64,000 bases of DNA from Stictocephala bisonia (taxonomy: Eukaryota; Arthropoda; Insecta; Hemiptera; Membracidae): the NCBI GenBank assembly GCA_035578905.1, contig JAQJVL010000004.1, positions 4,941,582-5,005,581 on the forward strand, written 5' to 3'. The notes below the pieces were generated by a model. It had not been told where the DNA came from and did not search any database. It saw nothing but the letters and a program-made list of their open reading frames with translations. Below, piece by piece: positions 1 through 10,217 of this stretch. The translations under genes were made by a program, and so were the position numbers. Positions within the stretch are counted from its first letter, which is position 1. Each line of letters starts with the position of its first letter.

Positions 1-121
1 AAATTTCCAATATCTTATATAATGCCTTACCGTACTCTTTTAGCTGTTTGTAAGTTTCCCTGTAAAGACTATGCATTTTATAATGTCATTGAAAAATTAA
101 TATTTTTTTTCTGATTTGCAG

Positions 122-298
122 ATGTAAAAATTTCTAAGCAAGTGGTCCATTCGACAGCCCTCAGTGTGATCAACAATCATCGAAGTAGAACGTCTGCAGC
201 TCAGCCTCTCCAAGATGCACAGTCCACAACCAAACACGGTTCGAAAGCTAAACCATTGTTAAGTAGGAAATCTAATACTTATCATGAAAAGCACCTAG
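122..298 (+). CDS. TBC1D22: TBC1D22 exon a (N-terminal region)
   Basis: The exon follows a pyrimidine-rich tract and CAG (ends 121) and stops before GTACTA (donor at 299). It enters with two bases completing a split codon and leaves with one base over. The product is hydrophilic (VKISKQ..STALSVINNHRS..QSTT), like the Ser/Thr-rich part before the TBC domain in this family. Continuing the reading frame past the donor would only translate a TA microsatellite, so the splice is preferred. This is the least conserved exon. Its assignment rests mainly on phase agreement with the next exon and on a weak match to the TBC1D22 N-terminal region. Confidence 0.72.
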
Positions 299-301
299 GT
301 A

Positions 302-303
<2 letters not shown>

Positions 304-365
<62 letters not shown>
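304..365. repeat. (TA)n microsatellite
   Basis: About 30 TA dinucleotides begin a few bases inside intron 1, directly after the donor of the first visible exon. Confidence 0.97.
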
Positions 366-366
<1 letters not shown>

Positions 367-1271
367 TTCTTTTGAAAGCTACAGGTCTTGTTAGTATGTA
401 GAGTAAATAAATGATTAATATGAATAATGAATTTGTTTTCCTCCATCAACAATAAATACAATAGCCTATAAAAAGCTATGAAAATGTTCTAATCATGTAT
501 TCGTCATCAGATTTTTAATAATGAAAATAAAAGTGGGAGAAAAAAGTAAAATGAGTGAATCTACTGTCGGATCAAAAAGTATAGATACTCAAGTTTGAAC
601 ATCAATTGTGTGAAAAGTATAAGGGGGAGGAAAACTAAATCACCATCAAAATTTGTCTCATCTATTTCTGTGATTATGAGTGTTAATTTTATATTTTTAC
701 AATGTTGTTTAAATCGTATTTAGAGTCGGAAAATAGACCCATTTTTTACAGTTTCAGATGACTTTAATGTTTGAAAATTTACTATTGTAAAAATAATGAC
801 CAGATTAGTTTGCAACTTTATAAGCGTACTTTAATTGAGGCCACATATACGAAGTTTCAGAATTTTTCAGTGGCATGAAAAAAATGTTCTTATAAATTTT
901 CTAAAGTAACTTTTTCTCGACACTGAAAATGGTTTGGACACAAACTTGAGACAAACTATGATTTCAGGTGTCTTATATCAGTAAGTCGAATGTACATTTA
1001 TTTCTATTGCACTGATTGATTTTATATTGCTTTATTAATCTTTGAGGTGTCATATGCACTGGACTGTGTAATCGCCACATTCCCTGGTCCTCTAGCGGGT
1101 GAAACTGAATGCAACGTTGCTGCGTTCTAACAGTTGGTGCGCCTCTTCCAACCAAGTGGTTGTGGGAGTTTCTAAATAACTTTGCATAACAAATGCTTGA
1201 CTATATGAATTTATCAAAACATGTAAATTTTCGACCTATAAATCTCTTTTATCATATATGATTTTCTTTTA
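366..1271. other. Intron 1 sequence without recognised features
   Basis: AT-rich intronic sequence. A more GC-balanced patch at about 1045-1165 stands out but gives no recognisable protein or RNA. Confidence 0.6.
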
Positions 1272-4146
1272 CATAATAATAAATGAATAATAATAATTGA
1301 TTTATTTCCTCTATTAATTACAATAATACAATATACAAGAAACAAAATTTGCCCGGAAATAGTCTAAGCCATCTTTTCCAGTAGTGATGGCCGTGTAAAC
1401 TTCACTCGCACTTCTTATCAGTTGCACTTTGACCTACTGATAGCGTGGCTCACTGCGGCACTGGGCAAGCCTTTTCACAGAGGTTCATCCTACCACTACA
1501 CCAATAGACCAAACACTATGCCTTATTTCTACCTAAACTACCTTAATTATATATTTACAATCTTCATATAGAAACAAAATATCTTTACATAATATTTACA
1601 TAATAGACACATACCAAAAACACATAATATATACAACAGAAACAAACAAAAGAAAAAAAAGTAATAATATTTTAAACGTTAAACTATAATTTCAAAAATA
1701 TTATGAACAGCCAATATTCTTCTTTATTGAGCAGCCAAATTTTTAATTTAGATGTAAAGTTGTTTACATTTTGAATATTTTTTAAATATACTGACAATAA
1801 GTTAAAAAATGTAGGTGCTAGAAATGCAAAACAATTTTTAAAAGATATTTTATTAACCTTTGGCCTTCTAACATTACCTATTGCCAAACTACGTGTTAAA
1901 TAACCTGAATTTTGTATGTTCTCATTTCTATTCTGACCACTCTTAATATAAATAATTCGCAACAATTTAAAAATGTACAAATGTTGAACTGGAAGAATTT
2001 TCAATGATTGATATATAGGAAATGAAGTTTCGTGTTTCTGTTTAAACAGCAATACTTGAATTATATGGTTCTGTGATATTCTTAGTTTCTCTACGTATGA
2101 TTTGAATGTACCTCCCCAGCAGTGTATTCCATACTGTAACCTTGAATGTACCAAAGCCATGTAAAGTGATCTTATTAAGTCAGTGTCACATAAATGTCTT
2201 AAAAAATAGAAACTTCTTATACTCTTTTTACACTTGCTGTGTTTAGTTCCATAATATGCTGTTTCCAGGATAACCTTTGGTCTACGCCAAGGTATTTAAA
2301 ATGCTCTTGTTGTTCAATAATTTGGCAATTACATGAGTAAATATTTATACATTCTTCATGATATTTAATAGGAAAAACAAAATCACAACTTTTATATCCA
2401 AAATTTATATATTTTGTTTTTGTTACATTAACTATCATATTATTAAAATGGACCAATTCTTTAATAATCTCAGATCATTATTAATTTGACTCCAAATTGT
2501 CTCCTTGTCCTTATGTACGAAAATGAATGCTACTTCATCAGCAAAAGCTGTAATCTTTCCATTACATTTTTTTTATAATTAGGTCATTTATAAAAATCAG
2601 AAATAAATGTGCTAATAGTACCGAGCCTTGAGGAATGCCTTTGTTTATTAATTTTGACTTGCTGACGATGTCATGAATTTTGACTCTCTGTTCCCTTCCA
2701 GTTAAATAACTTCTAAACCACTTTAACACTATTCCTCTAATTCCGGCTCGCTCTAATTTTTTAGAAGTATTTCATGATTCACCATATCAAATGCCTTTCT
2801 AAAATCAATAAACAATGCCGATACTTTAATATTAGAATTCAAAGCTTCATTCACCCGTTCTGTAAATTCTGTAAGTGCAGCCTCTGTAGAATTAATTTAG
2901 TAAATCCAAATTGTTTGGCACTGTAAAAATTATTTTGATTGAGATAATCTATTAATCTACATTTCTTAAGTTTCTCATATACTTTCGATAGAACAGGTAA
3001 TAAGCTGAGTGGTTGTAGGTTATCAATATTAACTAAATTAGGCTTTTTCTCTAGCGCAACCACTATACTCTTTTTAAAGCTCTTTGGAAATGAAACATCA
3101 TTGAAACTCAGATTAAATATATGTTGTAAAACACCAGATATGTTTCGTGAAATTTTTTTATGACATATGCTGAAATGTTATCAACACCACATGATTTCTT
3201 ATTTTCCAAACTACTTATAACATTTTCCTCTTCCTCTTTTACTACTGGCGAGATAAAAAAGATCAACATGAGTTAGTTGGCGTTGGCTCTACTGCATAAC
3301 AGTCAGTACATTTGGTTCAATATTAACAAAATAATTGTTGGTCTCATTACACATATCCTTCACGTTATCTATAACTCTGCCGTTATCTAGAACTACACTG
3401 CTCAGTGTGCTCTTACCTTTGTTGCCAGTTATCTCATTGTTTACTTCCATTGTCCAGCTGTATCACCATCAAGTTTTGTGAATTTTTTTCGAAAGTAATT
3501 TTTCATTGTGATATCTATTTCTCCGGTCAGATTTTTGCTAAAACTATTGTAATAATCTCTAAATTATAAGTTGTATGGTTTTCTAACTAATGTTTTATTC
3601 AGTTTATTTCTTATATTTAGCTTTCTTAAAATGTGTACCATCATCCATAGGCTTTATTTCTTGCTTTTTCTAATTTATTTTCAATTTCTCTTGTCATTGA
3701 TTGTTTTTTATGTACTTATTTAAAGTATCGTATAACATATCAAGACGTTTATCAACATATTTACATTTCAATAAATAGTCCCAGCGTGTTTGTTGCAAAT
3801 CATCAGATAGCTTTTCAAAATCAATACAGATGTTACTGTTTACATTTACTTTGTTCTCTTCACATGCATTACCACAGTCGAGTTCAGTTCTATTACAAAA
3901 TGATCAGAAACATCTATATAGAAAATTGCTGCTGAAACAGATTGTAAATTTTTATGATGAACGAAAACATGGTCTATGCAAGACTGTGAGTTGTACCCTT
4001 TTCACGTTGTTTGTTTAATTACTGGAATAAAACTCTGGTTGCTCATTAAACTAAGATAATTTTCGCACTCCACTCAATTACAATTTATGTTCAAATCAAT
4101 GTCACCGATAAAAAAGCATAATGTTTTATATTATTTAGTAGTTCAT
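1272..4146 (-). mobile_element. LINE-B, 3' part: rest of endonuclease, reverse transcriptase, C-terminus and tail (decayed)
   Basis: This is a minus-strand non-LTR retrotransposon broken by many frameshifts. Reading down from 4146: an endonuclease segment with GDIDLN, a broken IDHVF and SDHFVI; the linker; the RT start (SLLPVLSKVYEKL at about 3030-2980); the active-site block degraded to FADE near 2540; the palm/thumb KYLGV segment near 2290; and an open C-terminal stretch at 2160-1684 (LAPTFFNLL..). The 3' end at about 1306-1272 has AATAAA followed by an ATT-rich tail. It appears to be the continuation of the LINE at 9745-11320, the two parts being separated by LINE-A. The jockey/CR1-like group fits; the clade is not resolved. 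Confidence 0.82.
1684..2160 (-). pseudogene. LINE-B ORF2 C-terminal fragment
   Basis: This 158-codon stretch encodes the post-RT C-terminal region of a LINE ORF2. It begins with LQYGIHCWGG, the usual Y-G-W-G segment after the thumb, and ends with KIWLLNKEEYWLF. A related C-terminus occurs at 23961-24143 (APKFFNHLP) and at about 39270-39470 (APTLFNKLP), so several related LINE tails occur in the window. Confidence 0.75.
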
Positions 4147-4304
4147 TCAATCAAAATCAAAATCAAATCGTTTATTGTTCATTGACATTTAACAATGTTT
4201 GGAACATAGTCAATCAGTGTTTTTGTAAGGTCTAAAATGATTTAAAATACAATGATATATATAAGAACATCATTAAATATAACAGTCATACCTATCAGTG
4301 AAAA

Positions 4305-7217
4305 TCATTGATTGCTTAAGAACTCGTCTATTGAATAATAAGCCTTGTCTAAAAGATATTGTTTTAACCTGTTTTTGAAAACCCTCTCACTATCACTTTT
4401 TCTAATATCATCTGGGATGCTGCCAAATATGACCGGGCCCAGATATGCAGATGATTTCTGAAATATGGCTTTATGATGAAGAGGTATGATAAAATTATTT
4501 TTATTTCTTGTATTGTAGGGATGACTATGGGTAGGGAAAAGATATTGATTTTTAAAAACAAACAGAGCATAAGTGTAAATGAATAAGGATGGAAGGGTTA
4601 AAATAGACTGATCACGGAACACCTGCCTACAGCTGTCTCTGAATCTCAGACTGAAAACAATCCTAACTGCCCGTTTTTGAAGCTTGAAAACTCTATTAAA
4701 TGATGTTACTGGGGCCGTCCCCCAGAACATGATTCCATATGACAAAACAGGAACAACGTATCCAAAATATATGATCTTTAAAAAAGATGTGTTGAGGAAG
4801 CCAGAGAGATATCTAAGTGAAAACAAACAAGAGCTCATCCTAGAGCATACATTTGAAATCTGAGTGTCCCATTTTAAGTTTGAATCGACATAAATACCCA
4901 AAAATCGAACAGAACCTCCATGAATGTCGTCAATATAGTCTCCATGTAAGGAAAATTTTAGAATTTGTGTTTTTTCTTTATTCATTGACATATAGTTTTG
5001 TGAAAACCACTCACTGAGAGAGTTCAATGTAGTGGTTATTTGGATATCCAGAAGTGGCAGGTGATTTGCTTGCAATTCCACACTAGTGTCGTCGGCATAT
5101 TGCACTACATGACCCACAATATTTCTACTTAAGTCATTGACGTAGAGCAAAAACAGGATGGGCCCAAGTATTGAGCCTTGTGGGACACCTGAATCGACTG
5201 GCAAGGAAGCTGAGAGAACTCGATCATAGCTATTTGTGATTTGGACACGCTGACTGCGATCTGAAAGGTAGGATCTGAACCACTTCAGGGACGTTCCTCT
5301 AACACCATACGCCTCCAACTTGTAGAGAAGTCTCTCATGATTTACAGTGTCGAAAGCTCGACTAAGATCACAGAAAATTCCTGCAGTAGACTGGTTATTG
5401 TCGATGGCTGTAATAACTTTCTGAAGAAATTCATTGATGGCGTCAGAAGTAGACTTTCCTTTAATAAATCCAAATTGAGTAGGACTCAGAAGATTATATT
5501 TACTTAAAAATTCAGTTAACCTGGTACAGATGAGGCGTTCAAAAACCTTACTTACAGTTGGGAGAATGGAGACAGGTCTATAGTCACTGAGAGATGATCT
5601 AGAGCCTTTCTTAAATATTGGAATAATTTTGGCCAGTTTCATATATGAGGGGAATATACCTTGTGAAATGGAGTTATTAAAAAGAATAGTCAATGGAGTG
5701 GTAAGAGGAACAGCCACCGCTCTAAGAATTTTGGGAGATATGTCATGAATGTCTGTAGATGTACTGGGTTTCAAAGACAATATAGCATTATGAACCTCAG
5801 AACAGGAAGCTGGAGAGATGAAGAAGCTGTAATGGGTCTGCACTGAAATATTATTGGAGGAAGAAACAGCAGGCGCAGACCAGTTTGGATGTTGGTTAGT
5901 AGAACTGAAGTGATTGTTAAACAATTCTGCAATTTTATCAGGATTCTGCACAGCATTACCGTTGTGATTTACTTCCCGTATTATGCAATTTGCTTTGCCG
6001 CCTCTACCGGAGTAGTCAGCTACAATTTTCCAGGTAGCTCTTCCGATATTATTACAACTTTGAATGTATGATTCTGCGTATGAGCATTTTTCATTGGCTA
6101 TTAAATCGTGATACTCTTTTAGTTTCTTTTTGTATGTAACTCGATTGAGTTCAGTAGGAAAGTCCCGCTGAATCATATATAGATCTTTAACATTCTCTTT
6201 AACTTTTAGTAAATCACGTGTAAACCATTTGGGCTTAGACTTCATTTTGCATCTGGTTTTCACAAGTGGAAATGATAAGTTAAAATTTGACACTATGATA
6301 TCCATGAATATAGAAAACTGTCTATCAACATTGTCACTGTAAAAAACGGCGTCCCACTGGTGCTCTTCAAGAAGAGAGTATAATTTATCGACATTGGTTT
6401 GAGAAAAGTATCTACTGTAGTTCATAATTATGGGTGGTCTTGGTTTATCATCGTGGTTGACAATGGTGGCAATCTGTGCGTAATGATCTGATATACAGGA
6501 CATGACTACATTTGTCGATATATCATCTGGGTCAATATCAGTGATTATATTATCAATGAATGATCCACCCGATGCATTTGGTCTGGTCACATCTTTGATT
6601 TTTATATCCAATGAAAAACTATTCAAGATGTCTTGGAGATGGAGAAAACTTGGCTCAAAGAAATCCCAAAAATGTATATTAAAATCACCACAGACTACCA
6701 CTCTCATTTTCTTTTTAGCAAGAATGTTTAATGTTTCCTCAAGATTTTCCAAAAAAACGTTAACATCCCCAGCAGGAGATCTGTACACAGCCAGAACAAT
6801 TAAATTTAGGGCAGCAACAGAGACTGCAGCAGACTCAAAGTGCAACTCGTTGTTAAGGTGGGAGATAGATTGAAGATCAGTGACCAAGTAGGGGAAATCA
6901 TTCCTGACTAAAATACAAACACCTCCCCTTGACGATTGAGTCCTGCAGAATATACTATTTACACTGTAACCTTCAACCTGAAAAGCAGTCCGGTTGTCAG
7001 TTGTGAGCCAGTGCTCGGTAATACAAGCTATATTCACATTGTGAGAGTGCAGAAGAGCTTCTAAAGGACATATTTTAGTTGCAACAGATTGAATATTTTG
7101 ATGAAAGACGGTGATCTCAGAGGTATTACAATTAGGATCAGGTATGTCGGATTCTATAAAAAAGTCTTTGGATCTACACCAGGGCCCAGTCCATTCGGCA
7201 ACACACAAAACAACCAC
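4305..7217 (-). CDS. LINE-A ORF2: endonuclease and reverse transcriptase
   Basis: The 970-codon frame carries an APE-type endonuclease at about residues 35-250 (NIQS, TEHW, RGGV, YRSP, GDFN at 177-180, SDH at 243-245). A reverse transcriptase follows at about 500-800 (DYRPVS, FCDLSRAFD with D617, PQGSILGP, YADD at 707-710) and then a C-terminal region with YNTRNK..LKQYLL. It would nick target DNA and copy the element RNA. There is no ATG at the start: the first codon of the open stretch is GTG, and a TAA closes the frame just upstream at about 7228. Translation therefore probably comes from ORF1 by a -1 frameshift (see 7157-7163). All core catalytic residues look intact. Confidence 0.92.
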   Translation of the reverse strand: MVVLCVAEWTGPWCRSKDFFIESDIPDPNCNTSEITVFHQNIQSVATKICPLEALLHSHNVNIACITEHWLTTDNRTAFQVEGYSVNSIFCRTQSSRGGVCILVRNDFPYLVTDLQSISHLNNELHFESAAVSVAALNLIVLAVYRSPAGDVNVFLENLEETLNILAKKKMRVVVCGDFNIHFWDFFEPSFLHLQDILNSFSLDIKIKDVTRPNASGGSFIDNIITDIDPDDISTNVVMSCISDHYAQIATIVNHDDKPRPPIIMNYSRYFSQTNVDKLYSLLEEHQWDAVFYSDNVDRQFSIFMDIIVSNFNLSFPLVKTRCKMKSKPKWFTRDLLKVKENVKDLYMIQRDFPTELNRVTYKKKLKEYHDLIANEKCSYAESYIQSCNNIGRATWKIVADYSGRGGKANCIIREVNHNGNAVQNPDKIAELFNNHFSSTNQHPNWSAPAVSSSNNISVQTHYSFFISPASCSEVHNAILSLKPSTSTDIHDISPKILRAVAVPLTTPLTILFNNSISQGIFPSYMKLAKIIPIFKKGSRSSLSDYRPVSILPTVSKVFERLICTRLTEFLSKYNLLSPTQFGFIKGKSTSDAINEFLQKVITAIDNNQSTAGIFCDLSRAFDTVNHERLLYKLEAYGVRGTSLKWFRSYLSDRSQRVQITNSYDRVLSASLPVDSGVPQGSILGPILFLLYVNDLSRNIVGHVVQYADDTSVELQANHLPLLDIQITTTLNSLSEWFSQNYMSMNKEKTQILKFSLHGDYIDDIHGGSVRFLGIYVDSNLKWDTQISNVCSRMSSCLFSLRYLSGFLNTSFLKIIYFGYVVPVLSYGIMFWGTAPVTSFNRVFKLQKRAVRIVFSLRFRDSCRQVFRDQSILTLPSLFIYTYALFVFKNQYLFPTHSHPYNTRNKNNFIIPLHHKAIFQKSSAYLGPVIFGSIPDDIRKSDSERVFKNRLKQYLLDKAYYSIDEFLSNQ

Positions 7218-8866
7218 CCACTCAACTTAGAACACACCAATTGTTTACCTTTTACATTCAAGTGCTGACCACTTCTCAAGTAGTGGCCGGTCTGAAGACA
7301 ATGGTTTACAAGGATAAATGGTGTCTCTGTCTGCATTGCCAAATTAAACAGCATGGTGTTACCTTGGTTAATCTCATATTCTTTAATATTACCACAGCCA
7401 ACAAGAAGAGGAATCTCTGTGAGAATAATTTTACATGGTAATAGTTTTATTAAATCAAGTAGTTTAGCGTTCACTCGAAAAAAGTGGTCAACACTCGTAT
7501 TGTTAGTCCCCCCCATTAAGATAACAAAGTCATTCTTATGTAATTGACCTTTGCATAAATGTAAATGATTGATTACACATTCCATAGAGGCTCCAGGATA
7601 ACAATGACCAACTACCCTATATTTAGGCAAGTGAGATTGTAGCATTGCTGCCATATCCCTTACATGGCTGTCACCAAAAATAAATATTTTACTTTTATCC
7701 TCAGTCTGATTAATGTTCTGAACATTAGTTTTATTAACAAACTTATCACTTTCAATAATAGAGTTAGGTAAAATGCTGCTCCTAGCTACAGACTCAGGTA
7801 AATCAAAACTAAAATAATCTGCTTGGGATTTGGCATTCTTGATTACCTCCATTCCACAGCTGTAGCTGTCTGTCTGTCTATTGCACTGTTTTTGTCTAAA
7901 TACTAGCCTACCAAGTTTAAGAACTTTGTTTATTTTTTTTGAAAACTCCAAAGCAGGTTGATAGTTAAGTCCTGGTAGAGAGTCCAAATGCCAATACTTC
8001 CGACCAACAACATCAACAGCAACCAGACTCCAATGTGTACCCTCTGTGTTCAGCTGTGTCTCAATGTCCAGCCCAGCATTACTTATAGGAGCAAGAATGA
8101 CTTTAGTTGTGGCAGTTTTCCCAATATTTAAATTGGCAACGTCCGATGACTCGGGAGAGAATCTGATGTTGAGACACTCGGCAGGAGTCAACACCTGAAC
8201 CTTATCAGTTCTCAGACAGCTCATCCCATTCCAAACTTCCTCGTCAGTCAACAGTCTTCCACCAGCAACAGAAACGAATATAGAATCAGACTGACTATCA
8301 TTAACAACGCTAACGTCAGGAGATACGTTAGTGACTGAAGAGCCATCAGTGGCAGAGTAAGTATTGTCTTTAAGGGTCAGGGCCAACCTGCAATCAGTGA
8401 GTTCTCTTTTTGTGTGTTCCAGTTCACAAGTCAATTCTTGAATCTTATCAACAAGTGCGGATAGGGTATTTTTTTGCTCATTAATTTTGCTGATTAGATC
8501 ATCCTTGGAACACAGTGACAGAGGATCAGTTTCAGTCCAGGCATCCCTTGTATCCTTGAAGTTGATAGTCTGGGAGACCAATGGAGAGAGGGGTAGACAC
8601 ACTGGTGAGCCCGGCGAGGCGGACGCAGAGGGTGACGCTGTCAATGAGATGGTGCGGTTTGTGACTGGATGAGGTCCGGTGTGTTGGTTTTCAGTGCTTA
8701 TGACTTCGGTTTTCGCTAGATTGGTCTTCACAGCCGCCCCACAGGATTTTGCCAAACACCTCCAGGTCACTTCTCCACTCCTTGACACGTATGCCTCTCG
8801 ATATTTGTATTTGTCAATTAGAAGACATGGTTTACCTCTGTTGGTCTGTTCAATTTTTAATGTCAT
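7154..8866 (-). CDS. LINE-A ORF1: FLYWCH finger, coiled coil, Ulp1-like protease and SGNH esterase
   Basis: A 570-residue frame starting at a true ATG, the first after an in-frame TAA. Residues about 10-68 form a FLYWCH-type zinc finger (W35, C37, C42, H62, H66), which in other proteins binds DNA or protein. Residues about 120-165 are heptad-like. Residues about 200-345 match a C48/Ulp1 cysteine protease with its catalytic set in order: H278 in THWS, D295 in HLDS, Q331, and C337 in SYSCG. Residues about 393-550 match an SGNH/GDSL esterase: S400 in FGDS, G425, N455 in GGTNN and H535 in GQHLN, although the Asp usually found before that His is replaced. Esterase-bearing ORF1 proteins are known in CR1-type LINEs, and Ulp1 domains are known in other LINEs such as Utopia. 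I do not recall this combination. Confidence 0.88.
   Translation of the reverse strand: MTLKIEQTNRGKPCLLIDKYKYREAYVSRSGEVTWRCLAKSCGAAVKTNLAKTEVISTENQHTGPHPVTNRTISLTASPSASASPGSPVCLPLSPLVSQTINFKDTRDAWTETDPLSLCSKDDLISKINEQKNTLSALVDKIQELTCELEHTKRELTDCRLALTLKDNTYSATDGSSVTNVSPDVSVVNDSQSDSIFVSVAGGRLLTDEEVWNGMSCLRTDKVQVLTPAECLNIRFSPESSDVANLNIGKTATTKVILAPISNAGLDIETQLNTEGTHWSLVAVDVVGRKYWHLDSLPGLNYQPALEFSKKINKVLKLGRLVFRQKQCNRQTDSYSCGMEVIKNAKSQADYFSFDLPESVARSSILPNSIIESDKFVNKTNVQNINQTEDKSKIFIFGDSHVRDMAAMLQSHLPKYRVVGHCYPGASMECVINHLHLCKGQLHKNDFVILMGGTNNTSVDHFFRVNAKLLDLIKLLPCKIILTEIPLLVGCGNIKEYEINQGNTMLFNLAMQTETPFILVNHCLQTGHYLRSGQHLNVKGKQLVCSKLSGWLFCVLPNGLGPGVDPKTFL
7157..7163 (-). promoter_or_regulatory. 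Candidate -1 ribosomal frameshift site joining ORF1 to ORF2
   Basis: On the minus strand the heptamer T-TTT-TTA is in the ORF1 frame as act-ttt-tta and is followed at once by the ORF1 stop TAG (7156-7154). Slipping back one base enters the ORF2 frame (FFIESDIPDP) with no intervening stop. This is the classical U-UUU-UUA type slippery sequence. A stimulatory RNA structure downstream was not established. Confidence 0.7.
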
Positions 8867-9304
8867 TTTAAGTATTTATAGAATAATATATATTTAAATT
8901 TACAATGATAGTGTGAGCAAAAATCTAACTAATAAATATTGACAAGGTTTACAAGATTGACAAAATTTGCCCAGGTTTTGAGTCACATTCAAATGTTTGA
9001 TTGCCTAAAATGTCTACAATAAATTAAGAATTATATCTAACTGCTTAACATGAATCAGGCTCAGTCAATTAAAAGGAACTAGTATGAAATATACAGCATG
9101 GTCACTGTAGAAAATAGAGACAATGTGATAGACGAGGGCTTGTAATATTTACATACATAATATAACTAGGTTACCCTAACATAAAACATTCTTGAAGAGT
9201 AAACATAATTTAAAAAACGAAACTAAGATTAAAATAAGTATATACAATTGTATTAAAAATACTAATAATATTAATTATTCTTGAAGCAAAAAGTATAAAT
9301 GGTT

Positions 9305-9372
9305 GAAGTCAGTCTCGAACCACAGTTATCGTGATAAAAGAGTTGGCGCCCCAATCAGTTGAGCCACTGAAG
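9305..9372 (-). ncRNA. tRNA-like segment (A and B boxes) in the LINE-A 5' UTR
   Basis: On the minus strand there is an A-box-like TGGCTCAACTGATTGG at 9366-9351 and a B box GGTTCGAGACT at 9321-9311, at tRNA-like spacing. It could be a tRNA-derived SINE head, or a pol III type promoter captured in the LINE 5' UTR. Folding into a full cloverleaf is not convincing. Confidence 0.5.
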
Positions 9373-9760
9373 ACTATCTAGGTAGATAAGAGAGCTGTTG
9401 ATCAGTCAACAATGTGAGCGATGACAGCCAGTGCGGGCCAGCACAGGTGGACAATATGAGTTCATTTCTTGTTAGTGACAATGTTAGGTTAGACCACACA
9501 ATTACTCACAAGCTTCCACAGCAAATGACGTTAACATATTTCACTGCGGGAATTAAAACACGCACTTGTACAAGTTACTAAAATGTTGCCCTATGTGGCA
9601 GATTATAATGAAAACCATTAAAAAACAATAAATCAGCAGCGGAACGTGGGACCCAGTGTCAACAGTGTAGGACCAGGCCTACCAACCCTTTTCTGTGTCT
9701 CAGTTCTGTTAAATTCTGTTCTGTTAATTCTCAATTCTGTTAACAGAATTCTCAATTCTG

Positions 9761-9970
9761 TTAAAAATTTGATGTGTTAAATTTCTGAAGTCTATACATA
9801 GCTACAAGTGTAAAAAGTAAGTCTAAGTATCTAACTTTTAAAACTAAACAATCTGCTGTTTGCATAGCAAGTTCTAATTGCCTCGCCTGAAATTTACAGT
9901 CTGTATAAACAATAACTCCTCCAGACGTATAACTATCATTACATCTGCTATATACATTGTAACCTGACAT
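9761..9970 (-). pseudogene. LINE-B ORF2 endonuclease N-terminal fragment
   Basis: The 69-codon fragment carries the central strands of an APE-type endonuclease (GYNVYSR, SGGVIVYTD, LVAMYR). It ends where LINE-A begins. The missing catalytic part with GDIDLN is found at about 4120-4080 on the same strand, which shows that one endonuclease gene was split. Confidence 0.72.
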
Positions 9971-10217
9971 TTTGTAAAACTTTAATTCATCTGAATTTAT
10001 CCAAACCTCACTTAAAACTATAAATCAATTTTCCTATGTACTGAATTTATTAGTGTTTAAAAAAGATTAAATTTATTTCTTATCTTCGTATATTCAAGTG
10101 TAAAAAATGTATACTACTTTGAGTGTTATCTAGAAGATAATTTTGGCCAAGTCATCTTGACCATCAATCTTAACACACTTCTCCTTATCTATCTTTCACG
10201 CAAACACTTTGCCCTCC

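Larger units (their letters stand above)
4150..9740 (-). mobile_element. LINE-A, apparently full-length CR1/jockey-like retrotransposon inserted into LINE-B
   Basis: This minus-strand element has a 5' UTR of about 870 bp (8867-9740), ORF1 (8866-7154), ORF2 (7217-4305) and a short 3' UTR. The 3' UTR ends in AATAAA and a GATTTT-type tandem tail at 4150-4172. Both ORFs are open throughout and keep their catalytic motifs, unlike LINE-B, whose endonuclease domain is interrupted by this insertion. The 5' junction is imprecise: 9696-9760 is made of repeated TCAATTCTGTTAA-like units. I see no clear target duplication. Confidence 0.85.

Noticed and set aside
142..375. 77-residue protein ending in Tyr-Ile repeats
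   Set aside because: The repeats are the TA microsatellite in the intron; the conserved part ends at the splice donor at 299.
6502..6873. Plus-strand frame over the LINE endonuclease
   Set aside because: It is the complement of ORF2 coding sequence, a shadow frame.
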